Assembly (NCBI GenBank): GCA_023139655.1
Contig: JAGLNE010000065.1
Coordinates: 1 to 9,368 of the forward strand
From: Candidatus Parcubacteria bacterium
Lineage (GTDB): Bacteria > Patescibacteriota > Patescibacteriia > Patescibacteriales > UBA12075
Length of the DNA stretch: 9,368 bases
Direction: 5' to 3'
Shown: piece by piece, positions 1 through 5,376 of the stretch
Layout of the letters: each line of letters starts with the position of its first letter
Position numbering within the stretch: position 1 is the first letter of the stretch
Program-made: the position numbers and the translations under genes
Notes under the pieces: generated by a model
What the model was told of the DNA's origin: nothing
What the model saw: the letters and a program-made list of their open reading frames with translations, nothing else
Databases searched by the model: none

Positions 1-519
1 GCCGGAGAAAAAATTAAACAAAAGCGCTTTGGCTTTTTTCCAACCGCCGTGAATCAAAATGCCAAAGTCCCCCAACTCCTGCGGAATCTCGTGCATGGCA
101 ATAGCCAGAGTCGTGGCCAGACCCAAACGAACATCAATGACAAAAGCGGCACCAATGGCCAGTCCGTCAAGAAAATTATGCACTCCATCAGATATTAAAA
201 TTAAATATGTTACTGGATGCTTATGCTCCGAGGGCAGGCGATGACAGTGGTGCCAATGAATAAATTGCTCAAGCAGAAAAAATATGGCAAAACCAATAAG
301 CAAAATAACGAATATTTTAATAACCTCGCCGGATTCTTTCAGGGCCTCAGGCAAAAGATGAAAAAACGCGCCACCGAGTAGCGAGCCGGCGGAAAAAGCC
401 ACTAAAGGTTTAATTATCCTTTTTAAGATATTCTCTTTAAGCACCAAGGCCAAGGCCCCAACCAAAGAAACCGCGCTCATAGCCACGGTCGCGAGTATTA
501 TCCAAAGTAAAGTTGACAT
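1..519 (-). CDS. ZIP-family divalent metal transporter (LIV-1-like), C-terminus outside window
   Basis: Reading from the ATG at 519-517 gives 173 codons open to the window edge. ZIP proteins import zinc or similar divalent metals across the cytoplasmic membrane. Hydrophobic helices are seen at about residues 3-27, 38-57 and 67-87. A His-rich loop at 88-101 (H88, H90, H91, H93, H99, H101) is the usual metal-binding loop between helices 3 and 4. Helix 4 carries DGVHNFLDGLAIG (111-123) and helix 5 carries AMHEIPQELGDFGIL (141-155), the LIV-1 signature HEXPHEXGD with the second His replaced by Gln147. The expected metal ligands H114, N115, D118, H143, E144 and E148 are all present. Family members are about 240-270 residues, so roughly the last three helices lie to the left of the window. 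There is no Shine-Dalgarno sequence before the ATG. A promoter at 551-579 lies close upstream, so the gene appears to be transcribed alone. Family call is near certain; metal specificity cannot be read. Confidence 0.94.
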   Translation of the reverse strand, partial: MSTLLWIILATVAMSAVSLVGALALVLKENILKRIIKPLVAFSAGSLLGGAFFHLLPEALKESGEVIKIFVILLIGFAIFFLLEQFIHWHHCHRLPSEHKHPVTYLILISDGVHNFLDGLAIGAAFVIDVRLGLATTLAIAMHEIPQELGDFGILIHGGWKKAKALLFNFFSG

Positions 520-550
520 AAAATAAGTGTAAATAATTAATCTATCTTTA

Positions 551-579
551 ATTTTAGCAAATATTAACCTTCTGGTAAA
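551..579 (-). promoter_or_regulatory. Promoter for the ZIP gene
   Basis: On the minus strand: TTTACC (574-579), 17-bp spacer, TAAAAT (551-556), with TGC just before the -10 (extended -10). The start codon is about 31 bases downstream of the -10, giving a leader of roughly 25 bases with no Shine-Dalgarno. Confidence 0.5.
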
Positions 580-582
580 CCC

Positions 583-621
583 GAAAATAAATAAAGGGGT
601 TCCTGTAAAAAAGAACCCCTT
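583..621 (-). terminator. Rho-independent terminator of the 285-aa gene
   Basis: AAGGGGTTC (594-602) pairs with GAACCCCTT (613-621) around a 10-base loop. On the minus strand the 9-bp stem is followed by TTTATTTATTTT. It begins 15 bases after the stop of the 637-1494 gene and separates it from the ZIP promoter. Confidence 0.85.
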
Positions 622-636
622 CTCTAAAAAATCATT

Positions 637-1494
637 TTAGCAGAGCAATTTCTGTTGTAGCTCCTGCTTAAGCGCGGCTAGTTTTTCTTGGTTTCGTATT
701 TTCTTTTCTTTATCGGCACTTCTTCGCAAAGTTGCTCTTTTCAATTGTTCTTTATAATATCTATAATATTCTTCTCTGTAACCAAGGAAGCCAGCTACTT
801 CCTTACTTGACAGGCCATGAGGCAGGGTGATGATCATATTGCGTTCTGGAATATTCCACTCTACGTTATAAGTATTCACCCAATGGGGTTCAACCAGATC
901 TACCTTGAGCTCACTTAACATCTCTTTCAGGCCCGCCAACATAGTGCTATCAGATCCATGCGAGTCAAATCTAACGTAGCTAATCGGTAAAAGATACTTG
1001 TTGCTAGAAATTTTGGATTGATATCCTTGGCGTGGTAAATAATCTTTAAAACGGGAAATTGTATGTTTCCAGGTTATTACCTGCTCTATCATATTCTTTA
1101 CTTCTTCCGACACCTGCTCTGCCACATTTTTTACTGCCTGCGACGTTGACACCTTGCTACACGCTTTACTTGGAAAAAATTCCTCATTCCACTGGGTTTG
1201 CGGATTGTAATTTATAATCCAATCAATCAGTTTCTCGGCCATCTCAAGATTTGCCTTTAAGCCAGTTCGCGTCCAAATACTTTTTATCTGCTGTAATGCA
1301 ATGATAATAACCCCCTCATCTACTTGCCAGACTAGTTTTAGCATAGTGCGAGCAAGCTTCTCGCGGTAGCATGAACCTAAAGAGATTGAATATAAATATT
1401 CAAAAGGCGGTAACTTATCCTGTTCGCTTACCCAAATTCTGGGGATTTCTCCCACTTTCCCATAACCACCATTATCAGAAAATACGTATTTCAT
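637..1494 (-). CDS. Hypothetical protein, 285 aa, charged helical C-terminus
   Basis: I do not recognise the family. The frame is open from 1566, but the ATG at 1494 is chosen because AAGGAGGAA (1501-1509) sits 8 bases before it, whereas the ATG at 1566 falls within a likely promoter -10. The protein has no signal peptide or membrane segment. Residues about 40-160 look mainly helical, and 170-225 mixed. Residues 226-239 (LPHGLSSKEVAGFLGY) resemble the opening of a helix-turn-helix of the SSKEVAxxLGx kind, followed by an Arg/Lys/Gln-rich helix (240-285) likely to form a coiled coil or bind nucleic acid. DNA binding is inference from those short patterns only. It is monocistronic: its own promoter lies upstream and a terminator directly after the stop. 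Certainty is good that it is a gene and low on function. Confidence 0.85.
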   Translation of the reverse strand: MKYVFSDNGGYGKVGEIPRIWVSEQDKLPPFEYLYSISLGSCYREKLARTMLKLVWQVDEGVIIIALQQIKSIWTRTGLKANLEMAEKLIDWIINYNPQTQWNEEFFPSKACSKVSTSQAVKNVAEQVSEEVKNMIEQVITWKHTISRFKDYLPRQGYQSKISSNKYLLPISYVRFDSHGSDSTMLAGLKEMLSELKVDLVEPHWVNTYNVEWNIPERNMIITLPHGLSSKEVAGFLGYREEYYRYYKEQLKRATLRRSADKEKKIRNQEKLAALKQELQQKLLC

Positions 1495-1500
1495 TTTTTG

Positions 1501-1509
1501 TTCCTCCTT
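1501..1509 (-). promoter_or_regulatory. Ribosome binding site fixing the start at 1494
   Basis: Minus-strand AAGGAGGAA, eight bases between GGAGG and the ATG. It overrides the longer open frame starting at 1566. Confidence 0.88.
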
Positions 1510-1562
1510 CCATAAATTGTTAAGAGCTATAAACTTTATCTTTGTTTTTTGATTGTATATAG

Positions 1563-1591
1563 ACATTACTTAAAATTAGCCTAAATGTCAA
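1563..1591 (-). promoter_or_regulatory. Promoter for the 285-aa gene
   Basis: On the minus strand: perfect TTGACA (1586-1591), 17-bp spacer, TAATGT (1563-1568). The -10 is weak, but the -35 is consensus and the leader to the strong ribosome binding site is about 50 bases. Confidence 0.55.
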
Positions 1592-1623
1592 TATTCTACT
1601 TATAAGCTGGCCAAAGCAAACGA

Positions 1624-1656
1624 AAAGGCTAATCGCCATTTAAGCGATTAGCCTTT
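1624..1656 (-). terminator. Strong terminator after the 609-aa surface protein gene
   Basis: AAAGGCTAATCGC (1624-1636) is a perfect 13-bp inverted repeat with GCGATTAGCCTTT (1644-1656), loop 7. On the minus strand it follows the stop at 1677 by about 20 bases and runs into TTTTCGTTT. The + side is also T-rich, so it could work in both directions. Confidence 0.9.
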
Positions 1657-1676
1657 ATTCTTTCTATGTCAAATCT

Positions 1677-3506
1677 TTAGAAATTCTTAAACGTGCCGTT
1701 AACATCCGCTGTATATGTTTTCTTCTCGCCGTCCGGGGTTGTCACAATAACCGGAATCGTAAAGCTTTGGTTTTGGTTCTCGTACTTGTCCAAGCGGCAA
1801 GGGAATTGCATCTCTACTGTTGTTGGCAATTGGCCGGACTTAGAGCCAGGAATATAAAGCCAGGTCGGGAAATTGACATTTATCTCGTAGGTGGCGCCGC
1901 TGGGTCCGTCAATATTAAGCGGCGTAATCGGCAAAGGGCAGGTCGGATTAGCATGGTCATAGGTAAAGTTTATCGTCCCCGGCCCGACTGATACTTGCTT
2001 TTCCGGCTCATCATCTTCAATTATTACCTCCTCCGGGTCATTGGTAGTGGCTTCTTCCTCAGGATCAATCAAATCAATATCACCGCCGGTTGTCTCGGTC
2101 AAATCATCATCTTCCAAGATGGAAGGCACGACTTCTATAGTCACATTAATCGGGATAGTATTGATAAGATTATCATCTTTGTCATAAATTGTTATGCTTG
2201 CCTCCCCGGTATAAGTCCCTTCGGTTTTGGTGATATCACAGTTAATAGATACTAATACGTCTTGTGGCAGTGCCCCGCCAACCTTGTCAAAATTCAGCCA
2301 CTCCGGCACATTACCGACTATTTCGTAGCGCGCTGAATTCTCATCCTTGGGCCGTAAATTAATCATTTGAAGGCTGGGGTTACAAGTAGCGCCCTTGATA
2401 AAGGTACGGCTAATTTCAATTCCCGCTGATTCAGCCCCTTCCGCGCCGGAGACGCACTCGGCCGGTTTACCGGAGCAAGTCTCGTCCTCATCGCAGTCCT
2501 CGGTTTCGGTGCCGCACCCTCCACCGGAGCAGACTACCCAGCCAACCTGAGTTTCGGAGCAACAGACCTTGGTGGTGTCGCCGCAATCCGAGTCACTAGT
2601 ACATTTGCGCGGACCGGTCGTCATGTCAGCGCGCAGCTGGGTAATTTTGGCACTTAGTTGGTTAGTGCCGCCTAAGCCTTCGGTTTTACCACCAGTCTGG
2701 GCCTGCGCCAGTAAATTTTGTAAACGGTCAATTTCCTGTTGAATATCCGGGTCATGACCGGTGAAATTACCACTACAAGCCGGATTACCAGACTCAACCA
2801 CTGTGCCGGTGCTACCGGTTGTAATACCGCCAGCCGTCATCTCTGTCTTGGGCGGTGGAATATTACAAATCTCGGCAATTGCGTCCAAGGTAGCATGTTT
2901 ACTGGCTTTTGCCTCATCCGCCTTATCAAGCGCGTCACTAAGAGCGCTTAAGGCATTAGCTTCTGTCTGATTACGCAAATCTTTGGCCAAGGCCACGGCC
3001 GAGGCAAACTCGGCTGCACACTTAGCCATTTTTCCTTCATAAGTGTCTTCTTCCGGCGGATCTTTTTTACATTTTTCCCAGTCTTCCTTAGCCTGGTCCC
3101 GCTCAGCTGACTTGGCCTCGTCATAACCGGAGTCAATATTGTCCAAAATCTCTTTGGCTAACGCGCTGGCGCGTTCAAAGTGCTCTACGCACGGATCAGC
3201 CATTAAAGCATTGGTTTCGCAAGCGTTTTTCTCTGTTTCATAATCTCTATAATTCTCCCAATAAGTGTCACTAGCCGCCTCCATCGCTTCTTTATAATCC
3301 TTATTAGCGGCCTCTACACTCGCGTTATATTCATTATCCACGGCCGTCCGAGCCGCGCCAATCCCATCGCAAGGCGTATTACTAACGTCAATTCCAGATT
3401 CTCCTCCACTATTATCCCCTCCTTGATTCATTATTAAAAAAACACCAGCCGAAGCAAGTACAACAACTGCTCCAATGGCTAGCGCCAGTTTTCCCGCGTT
3501 ATTCAT
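1677..3506 (-). CDS. Membrane-anchored extracellular protein: helical region, Cys-rich knot, two BACON/Ig-like repeats
   Basis: 609 residues. A hydrophobic segment at 6-26 without lipobox or prepilin motif is probably an N-terminal anchor, with the rest outside the cell. Residues 48-215 are Ala/Glu/Lys/Asp-rich helix with spaced Cys (46, 96, 106, 146, 163, 214). 253-295 is a second, Gln-rich coiled segment. 301-351 is a knot with nine Cys (302, 308, 315, 316, 326, 331, 338, 344, 351) whose opening KCTSDSDCGDTTKVCC resembles WAP/disulfide-core patterns. Two related beta domains follow, at about 362-460 and 508-606, each with one Cys near the start and one near the middle, a (A)RYEI/ATYEI strand and a PxWL turn. 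They are joined by an acidic linker (463-503). The beta domains look BACON- or Ig-like, suggesting adhesion or glycan binding; this is inference. There is no Shine-Dalgarno before the ATG. It has its own promoter, and a strong terminator follows. Confidence 0.9.
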   Translation of the reverse strand: MNNAGKLALAIGAVVVLASAGVFLIMNQGGDNSGGESGIDVSNTPCDGIGAARTAVDNEYNASVEAANKDYKEAMEAASDTYWENYRDYETEKNACETNALMADPCVEHFERASALAKEILDNIDSGYDEAKSAERDQAKEDWEKCKKDPPEEDTYEGKMAKCAAEFASAVALAKDLRNQTEANALSALSDALDKADEAKASKHATLDAIAEICNIPPPKTEMTAGGITTGSTGTVVESGNPACSGNFTGHDPDIQQEIDRLQNLLAQAQTGGKTEGLGGTNQLSAKITQLRADMTTGPRKCTSDSDCGDTTKVCCSETQVGWVVCSGGGCGTETEDCDEDETCSGKPAECVSGAEGAESAGIEISRTFIKGATCNPSLQMINLRPKDENSARYEIVGNVPEWLNFDKVGGALPQDVLVSINCDITKTEGTYTGEASITIYDKDDNLINTIPINVTIEVVPSILEDDDLTETTGGDIDLIDPEEEATTNDPEEVIIEDDEPEKQVSVGPGTINFTYDHANPTCPLPITPLNIDGPSGATYEINVNFPTWLYIPGSKSGQLPTTVEMQFPCRLDKYENQNQSFTIPVIVTTPDGEKKTYTADVNGTFKNF

Positions 3507-3520
3507 ATATTTTTCGTTAG

Positions 3521-3540
3521 GCTGGGTTTTTAAACCCAGC
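3521..3540 (-). promoter_or_regulatory. Hairpin in the 5' leader of the surface protein gene
   Basis: GCTGGGTT (3521-3528) pairs with AACCCAGC (3533-3540) over a 4-base loop, ending 14 bases before the ATG. No ribosome binding site lies between hairpin and start. It may stabilise the mRNA or present the start codon. On the + strand it looks terminator-like (TTTATTT follows), but no + gene ends here. Confidence 0.6.
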
Positions 3541-3564
3541 TTTATTTAAAATATCCTTTTCCCC

Positions 3565-3593
3565 ATCCTAACAAAACAGCTGATATTAGTCAA
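3565..3593 (-). promoter_or_regulatory. Promoter P1 for the surface protein gene
   Basis: On the minus strand: TTGACT (3588-3593), 17-bp spacer, TAGGAT (3565-3570) preceded by TGT (extended -10). Predicted start is near 3558, giving a leader of about 50 bases. The block 3561-3593 matches 4427-4459 (promoter P2) at 27 of 33 positions, including spacer bases. Confidence 0.75.
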
Positions 3594-3619
3594 CCCCGCA
3601 CCACACAGATGATGCGGGG
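3594..3619. other. GC-rich inverted repeat touching the P1 -35 box
   Basis: CCCCGCA (3594-3600) and TGCGGGG (3613-3619) form a 7-bp stem with a 12-base loop. One arm abuts the TTGACT -35 of P1. It lacks a T-run on the minus strand, so it is more likely an operator or insulating structure than a second terminator. Confidence 0.5.
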
Positions 3620-3628
3620 TCAAACACA

Positions 3629-3670
3629 AAAAGCAAATAAAATACCGAGGACTGTTGTGTCTGTCCTCGG
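3629..3670 (-). terminator. Terminator of the three-gene operon
   Basis: CCGAGGAC (3645-3652) pairs with GTCCTCGG (3663-3670). On the minus strand the 8-bp GC-rich stem is followed by TATTTTATTTGCTTTTTG. It begins about 30 bases after the last stop codon of the operon. Confidence 0.85.
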
Positions 3671-3700
3671 CAATTGTTTCTTTAAGGAGAGCAAAGATAT

Positions 3701-3892
3701 TTACTCTTTACTACTAATTTTCACTTTTGCTTCCTTGGCACGTTTTAACGACTCCTTCCAACTTATGCCCAGCAAGCAAATCTTGGCTGCCATTTTATTT
3801 TGAGCATCTTCTAAGGACTCAGCCTCTATCTCACCACCAAGATGCTTAGTGTTCGAGAGTGTAAAATCAAAAATTTTAATTGTCTCACTCAT
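3701..3892 (-). CDS. Small hypothetical protein, 63 aa (operon gene 3)
   Basis: A strong AAGGAGGGAGGGAG tract ends a few bases before the ATG at 3892, and a terminator follows the stop, so this is a real gene. I do not recognise a named family. The N-terminal part alternates hydrophobic and polar residues (IKIFDFTL, then GGEIEAESLEDAQNKMAAKI, 19-38). This is the strand-then-helix layout of many small proteins with a GxxxAxSxExA turn, followed by a Lys-rich helix. It is soluble, with no signal peptide and no Cys cluster (one Cys at 39). It is third in an operon with the genes at 4171-4380 and 3918-4184; a 25-base gap before it holds only the ribosome binding site. Confidence 0.8.
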   Translation of the reverse strand: MSETIKIFDFTLSNTKHLGGEIEAESLEDAQNKMAAKICLLGISWKESLKRAKEAKVKISSKE

Positions 3893-3917
3893 TTTCTCCC
3901 TCCCTCCTTCTGATTAT

Positions 3918-4184
3918 TTACGAATTTACAGCAAACTTTCTTATACAGTACCAATTACCAACGTATCTTGAGTCAATTTCTAACAGCTCTTTTGCGCTAA
4001 CGATCTTAGCGGTCTTATTTTTCGGATCAGTATAAATACATTTACCGATATCCTTCATGGTAACTAATTCCGCTAAAACTGCTATGTTTAAAAAATTTTT
4101 TATTGACTCAGTATAAGCCATTTTTTCCTCAAGCTTTTTTCTGTTCTGAATCTCCTCAATCGTTGCCATTTTATTTTGCGACAT
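3918..4184 (-). CDS. Small hypothetical protein, 88 aa (operon gene 2)
   Basis: The ATG at 4184 is preceded by AAAGGAGAG about six bases upstream, inside the end of the preceding gene. The two genes overlap by 14 bases (4171-4184) in different frames, the usual arrangement for coupled translation. The first 30 residues are a charged helix (MSQNKMATIEEIQNRKKLEE), followed by an amphipathic helix (26-48) and a C-terminal part with YTDPKNKTAKIVSAKELLEI and NWYCIRKFAV. No known domain is recognised, and there is no membrane segment. The internal ATG at codon 6 is less favoured because the ribosome binding site spacing fits codon 1. Confidence 0.82.
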   Translation of the reverse strand: MSQNKMATIEEIQNRKKLEEKMAYTESIKNFLNIAVLAELVTMKDIGKCIYTDPKNKTAKIVSAKELLEIDSRYVGNWYCIRKFAVNS

Positions 4185-4380
4185 ATTCTCTCCTTTTCAA
4201 TATCTTATATTCCTCTTGGCTAACGTGCTCAATCAGCAAATGAACTACATCCCCTGTTGTAGTGTTTTTCCAGGAGATTCTTTTTCTTGTTTTATTTTCT
4301 TTATCCCACTTTGCTAACAGCACCTCTTCTTGCTCGTTTGGTTGACCATCAATAGTCGTCAGTTCAGTTTCTATTCCCAT
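4171..4380 (-). CDS. Small hypothetical protein, 69 aa (operon gene 1)
   Basis: The frame is open from an ATG at 4413, but AAGGAGG (4390-4396) lies nine bases before the ATG at 4380, so translation should start there (MGIETELTTIDGQ). The upstream ATG would give an 11-residue Lys/Arg-rich extension encoded by the ribosome binding site itself. The protein is small, hydrophilic and charged. The middle (33-52, KRISWKNTTTGDVVHLLIEH) looks like two or three beta strands, followed by an Arg/Lys-rich helix. Family not recognised. It is first gene of the operon from promoter P2 and overlaps gene 2 by 14 bases, which implies co-expression and probably related roles for the three products. Confidence 0.82.
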   Translation of the reverse strand: MGIETELTTIDGQPNEQEEVLLAKWDKENKTRKRISWKNTTTGDVVHLLIEHVSQEEYKILKRREYVAK

Positions 4381-4389
4381 TATTCTTTT

Positions 4390-4396
4390 CCTCCTT
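4390..4396 (-). promoter_or_regulatory. Ribosome binding site fixing the start at 4380
   Basis: Minus-strand AAGGAGG with nine bases to the ATG. It lies downstream of the alternative ATG at 4413 and so argues against that longer start. Confidence 0.85.
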
Positions 4397-4430
4397 TTTT
4401 TGTTTACATTCATTTTTATTTATTTACCCT

Positions 4431-4459
4431 ATCCTAACAAAATAGCTGACTCAAGTCAA
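4431..4459 (-). promoter_or_regulatory. Promoter P2 for the three-gene operon
   Basis: On the minus strand: TTGACT (4454-4459), 17-bp spacer, TAGGAT (4431-4436) with TGT before it. It is a near copy of P1. Expected transcription start is near 4424, about 45 bases before the first gene. Confidence 0.78.
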
Positions 4460-4497
4460 ACAAAATACCACCCTCTAAACTTGTAAGGATGGTATTT
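4459..4497 (-). terminator. Terminator of the LysM-RlpA gene
   Basis: AAATACCA (4463-4470) pairs with TGGTATTT (4490-4497), and the stem extends inward past one mismatch (CC with GG). The minus-strand tail TTTTGTTTG merges into the -35 of P2, so terminator and next promoter are directly joined. Confidence 0.78.
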
Positions 4498-4511
4498 ATA
4501 ATTCAAAAAAA

Positions 4512-5153
4512 TTAACTCTGCGGTAAAGGCTCGTTTATCGGCTCTATCCGAGCGGAAACCACGCCTTTTTGGATTGTACCCAGTCTCTGCGCTACCGCGT
4601 AAGAGAGATCGATCTCGCGGGTATAATTACCCTGGCTGTCCTTAACATAAGGACCGCGGTCCAGTACCGGTGCGACGATTGAACGGCCGTTTTCCAGGTT
4701 AGTAATAATAACCTTCTGACCGAGCGGCAAAGTGCGATGCGCCACGACAATATCGTGCATATCATATACTTCCCCATTGGCCATATTTCGCCCATGAAAA
4801 TTCGGGCCATACCAACTGGCCAAACCTTCAATCGGCTCATAATCAACTTGCTTGATTATTAATTGCTGGCCGGGATAAATATAGTTATTGGTATCTATAT
4901 TATTCCACGTCCGGATCTGGTAACGATGAACCTTGTACTTTTGCGCGATCCGAAAGACTGAATCACCCTTCTTAACCACATAAATAATTTCTTTAGGATG
5001 AACCACTTCCATGACCTCAGTGGCTTCAAGGTTTTGCTTGTTTTTAGTCTCAATTACTTTAATTGCAGCTAATTGACCAAGTAGCAATACTAAGCTTACG
5101 CAAAATATTGCAATAACGCCAGATTGAATTAATCTTTTATCTATTTTTAACAT
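4512..5153 (-). CDS. Membrane-anchored LysM + RlpA-like (double-psi beta-barrel) cell-wall protein
   Basis: 213 residues from the ATG at 5153. A TTG seven codons upstream is in frame but coincides with the predicted transcription start. A single membrane helix (about 9-31) has no lipobox, so unlike classical RlpA it is not a lipoprotein. A LysM domain (57-102, YVVKKGDSVFRIAQKYKV ... YPGQQLII) binds peptidoglycan. The RlpA barrel (110-205) carries LASWYGPNFHGR, VAHRTLPLG and VLDRGPYV. His139 and Asp165 match the two residues needed for glycan-strand cleavage in Pseudomonas RlpA, a lytic transglycosylase acting on stem-peptide-free strands at the septum. The expected role is wall remodelling or daughter-cell separation outside the membrane. 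It is monocistronic, with a consensus -35 promoter upstream and a terminator downstream, and no Shine-Dalgarno before the ATG. Family call is firm; enzymatic activity is inferred from residues. Confidence 0.93.
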   Translation of the reverse strand: MLKIDKRLIQSGVIAIFCVSLVLLLGQLAAIKVIETKNKQNLEATEVMEVVHPKEIIYVVKKGDSVFRIAQKYKVHRYQIRTWNNIDTNNYIYPGQQLIIKQVDYEPIEGLASWYGPNFHGRNMANGEVYDMHDIVVAHRTLPLGQKVIITNLENGRSIVAPVLDRGPYVKDSQGNYTREIDLSYAVAQRLGTIQKGVVSARIEPINEPLPQS

Positions 5154-5180
5154 AATATTTGTTATTTTTAACAATCTTGC

Positions 5181-5209
5181 ATACTAACATATTATGAATA
5201 TTTTGTCAA
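5181..5209 (-). promoter_or_regulatory. Promoter for the LysM-RlpA gene
   Basis: On the minus strand: perfect TTGACA (5204-5209), 17-bp spacer, TAGTAT (5181-5186) preceded by TGT. It shares the TTGAC..TGTTAG layout of P1 and P2. The leader to the ATG at 5153 is about 20 bases. Confidence 0.78.
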
Positions 5210-5210
5210 T

Positions 5211-5247
5211 AGCACAAAACAAAAAAACTGCTTAAACTAGCAGATTT
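5211..5247 (-). terminator. Minus-strand terminator insulating the RlpA promoter
   Basis: CTGCT (5228-5232) pairs with AGCAG (5239-5243), with AAA/TTT pairing beyond one mismatch. The minus-strand tail is TTTTTTTGTTTTG. No minus-strand gene ends here, so it would stop transcripts running antisense through the SET gene before they reach the RlpA promoter. Confidence 0.65.
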
Positions 5248-5342
5248 CTGTGAATAATAACTTATTTTATATTTAATTTAATAAGAAGGGGTCGGCTGTT
5301 TTGTTGTGTTTAACTAGCTAATATTTATTGACTTATACTGTT

Positions 5343-5370
5343 TTGTTTATCATTTGCAATATGGTATTAT
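5343..5370 (+). promoter_or_regulatory. Possible leaderless promoter of the SET gene
   Basis: TTGTTT (5343-5348), 16-bp spacer, TATTAT (5365-5370) with TGG before it (extended -10). The expected start point, six to seven bases on, falls at the A of the ATG (5377), so the mRNA would have no leader. No ribosome binding site is present. Confidence 0.5.
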
Positions 5371-5376
5371 TTAAGT

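Noticed and set aside
59..244. 61-codon + strand open frame
   Set aside because: It is antisense to the ZIP gene, whose minus-strand frame carries clear helix 4 and 5 signatures.
1495..1566. N-terminal extension of the 285-aa protein to ATG 1566
   Set aside because: The ATG overlaps the -10 box, and a strong ribosome binding site lies inside the extension.
1767..2970. Several + strand frames (1767-1991, 1995-2255, 2739-2951, 2761-2970)
   Set aside because: All are antisense to the 609-aa surface protein gene, with no start signals.
5328..5333. TTGACT as -35 for the SET gene
   Set aside because: At 16-18 bp spacing the sequence is CATTTG-like, not a -10 box.
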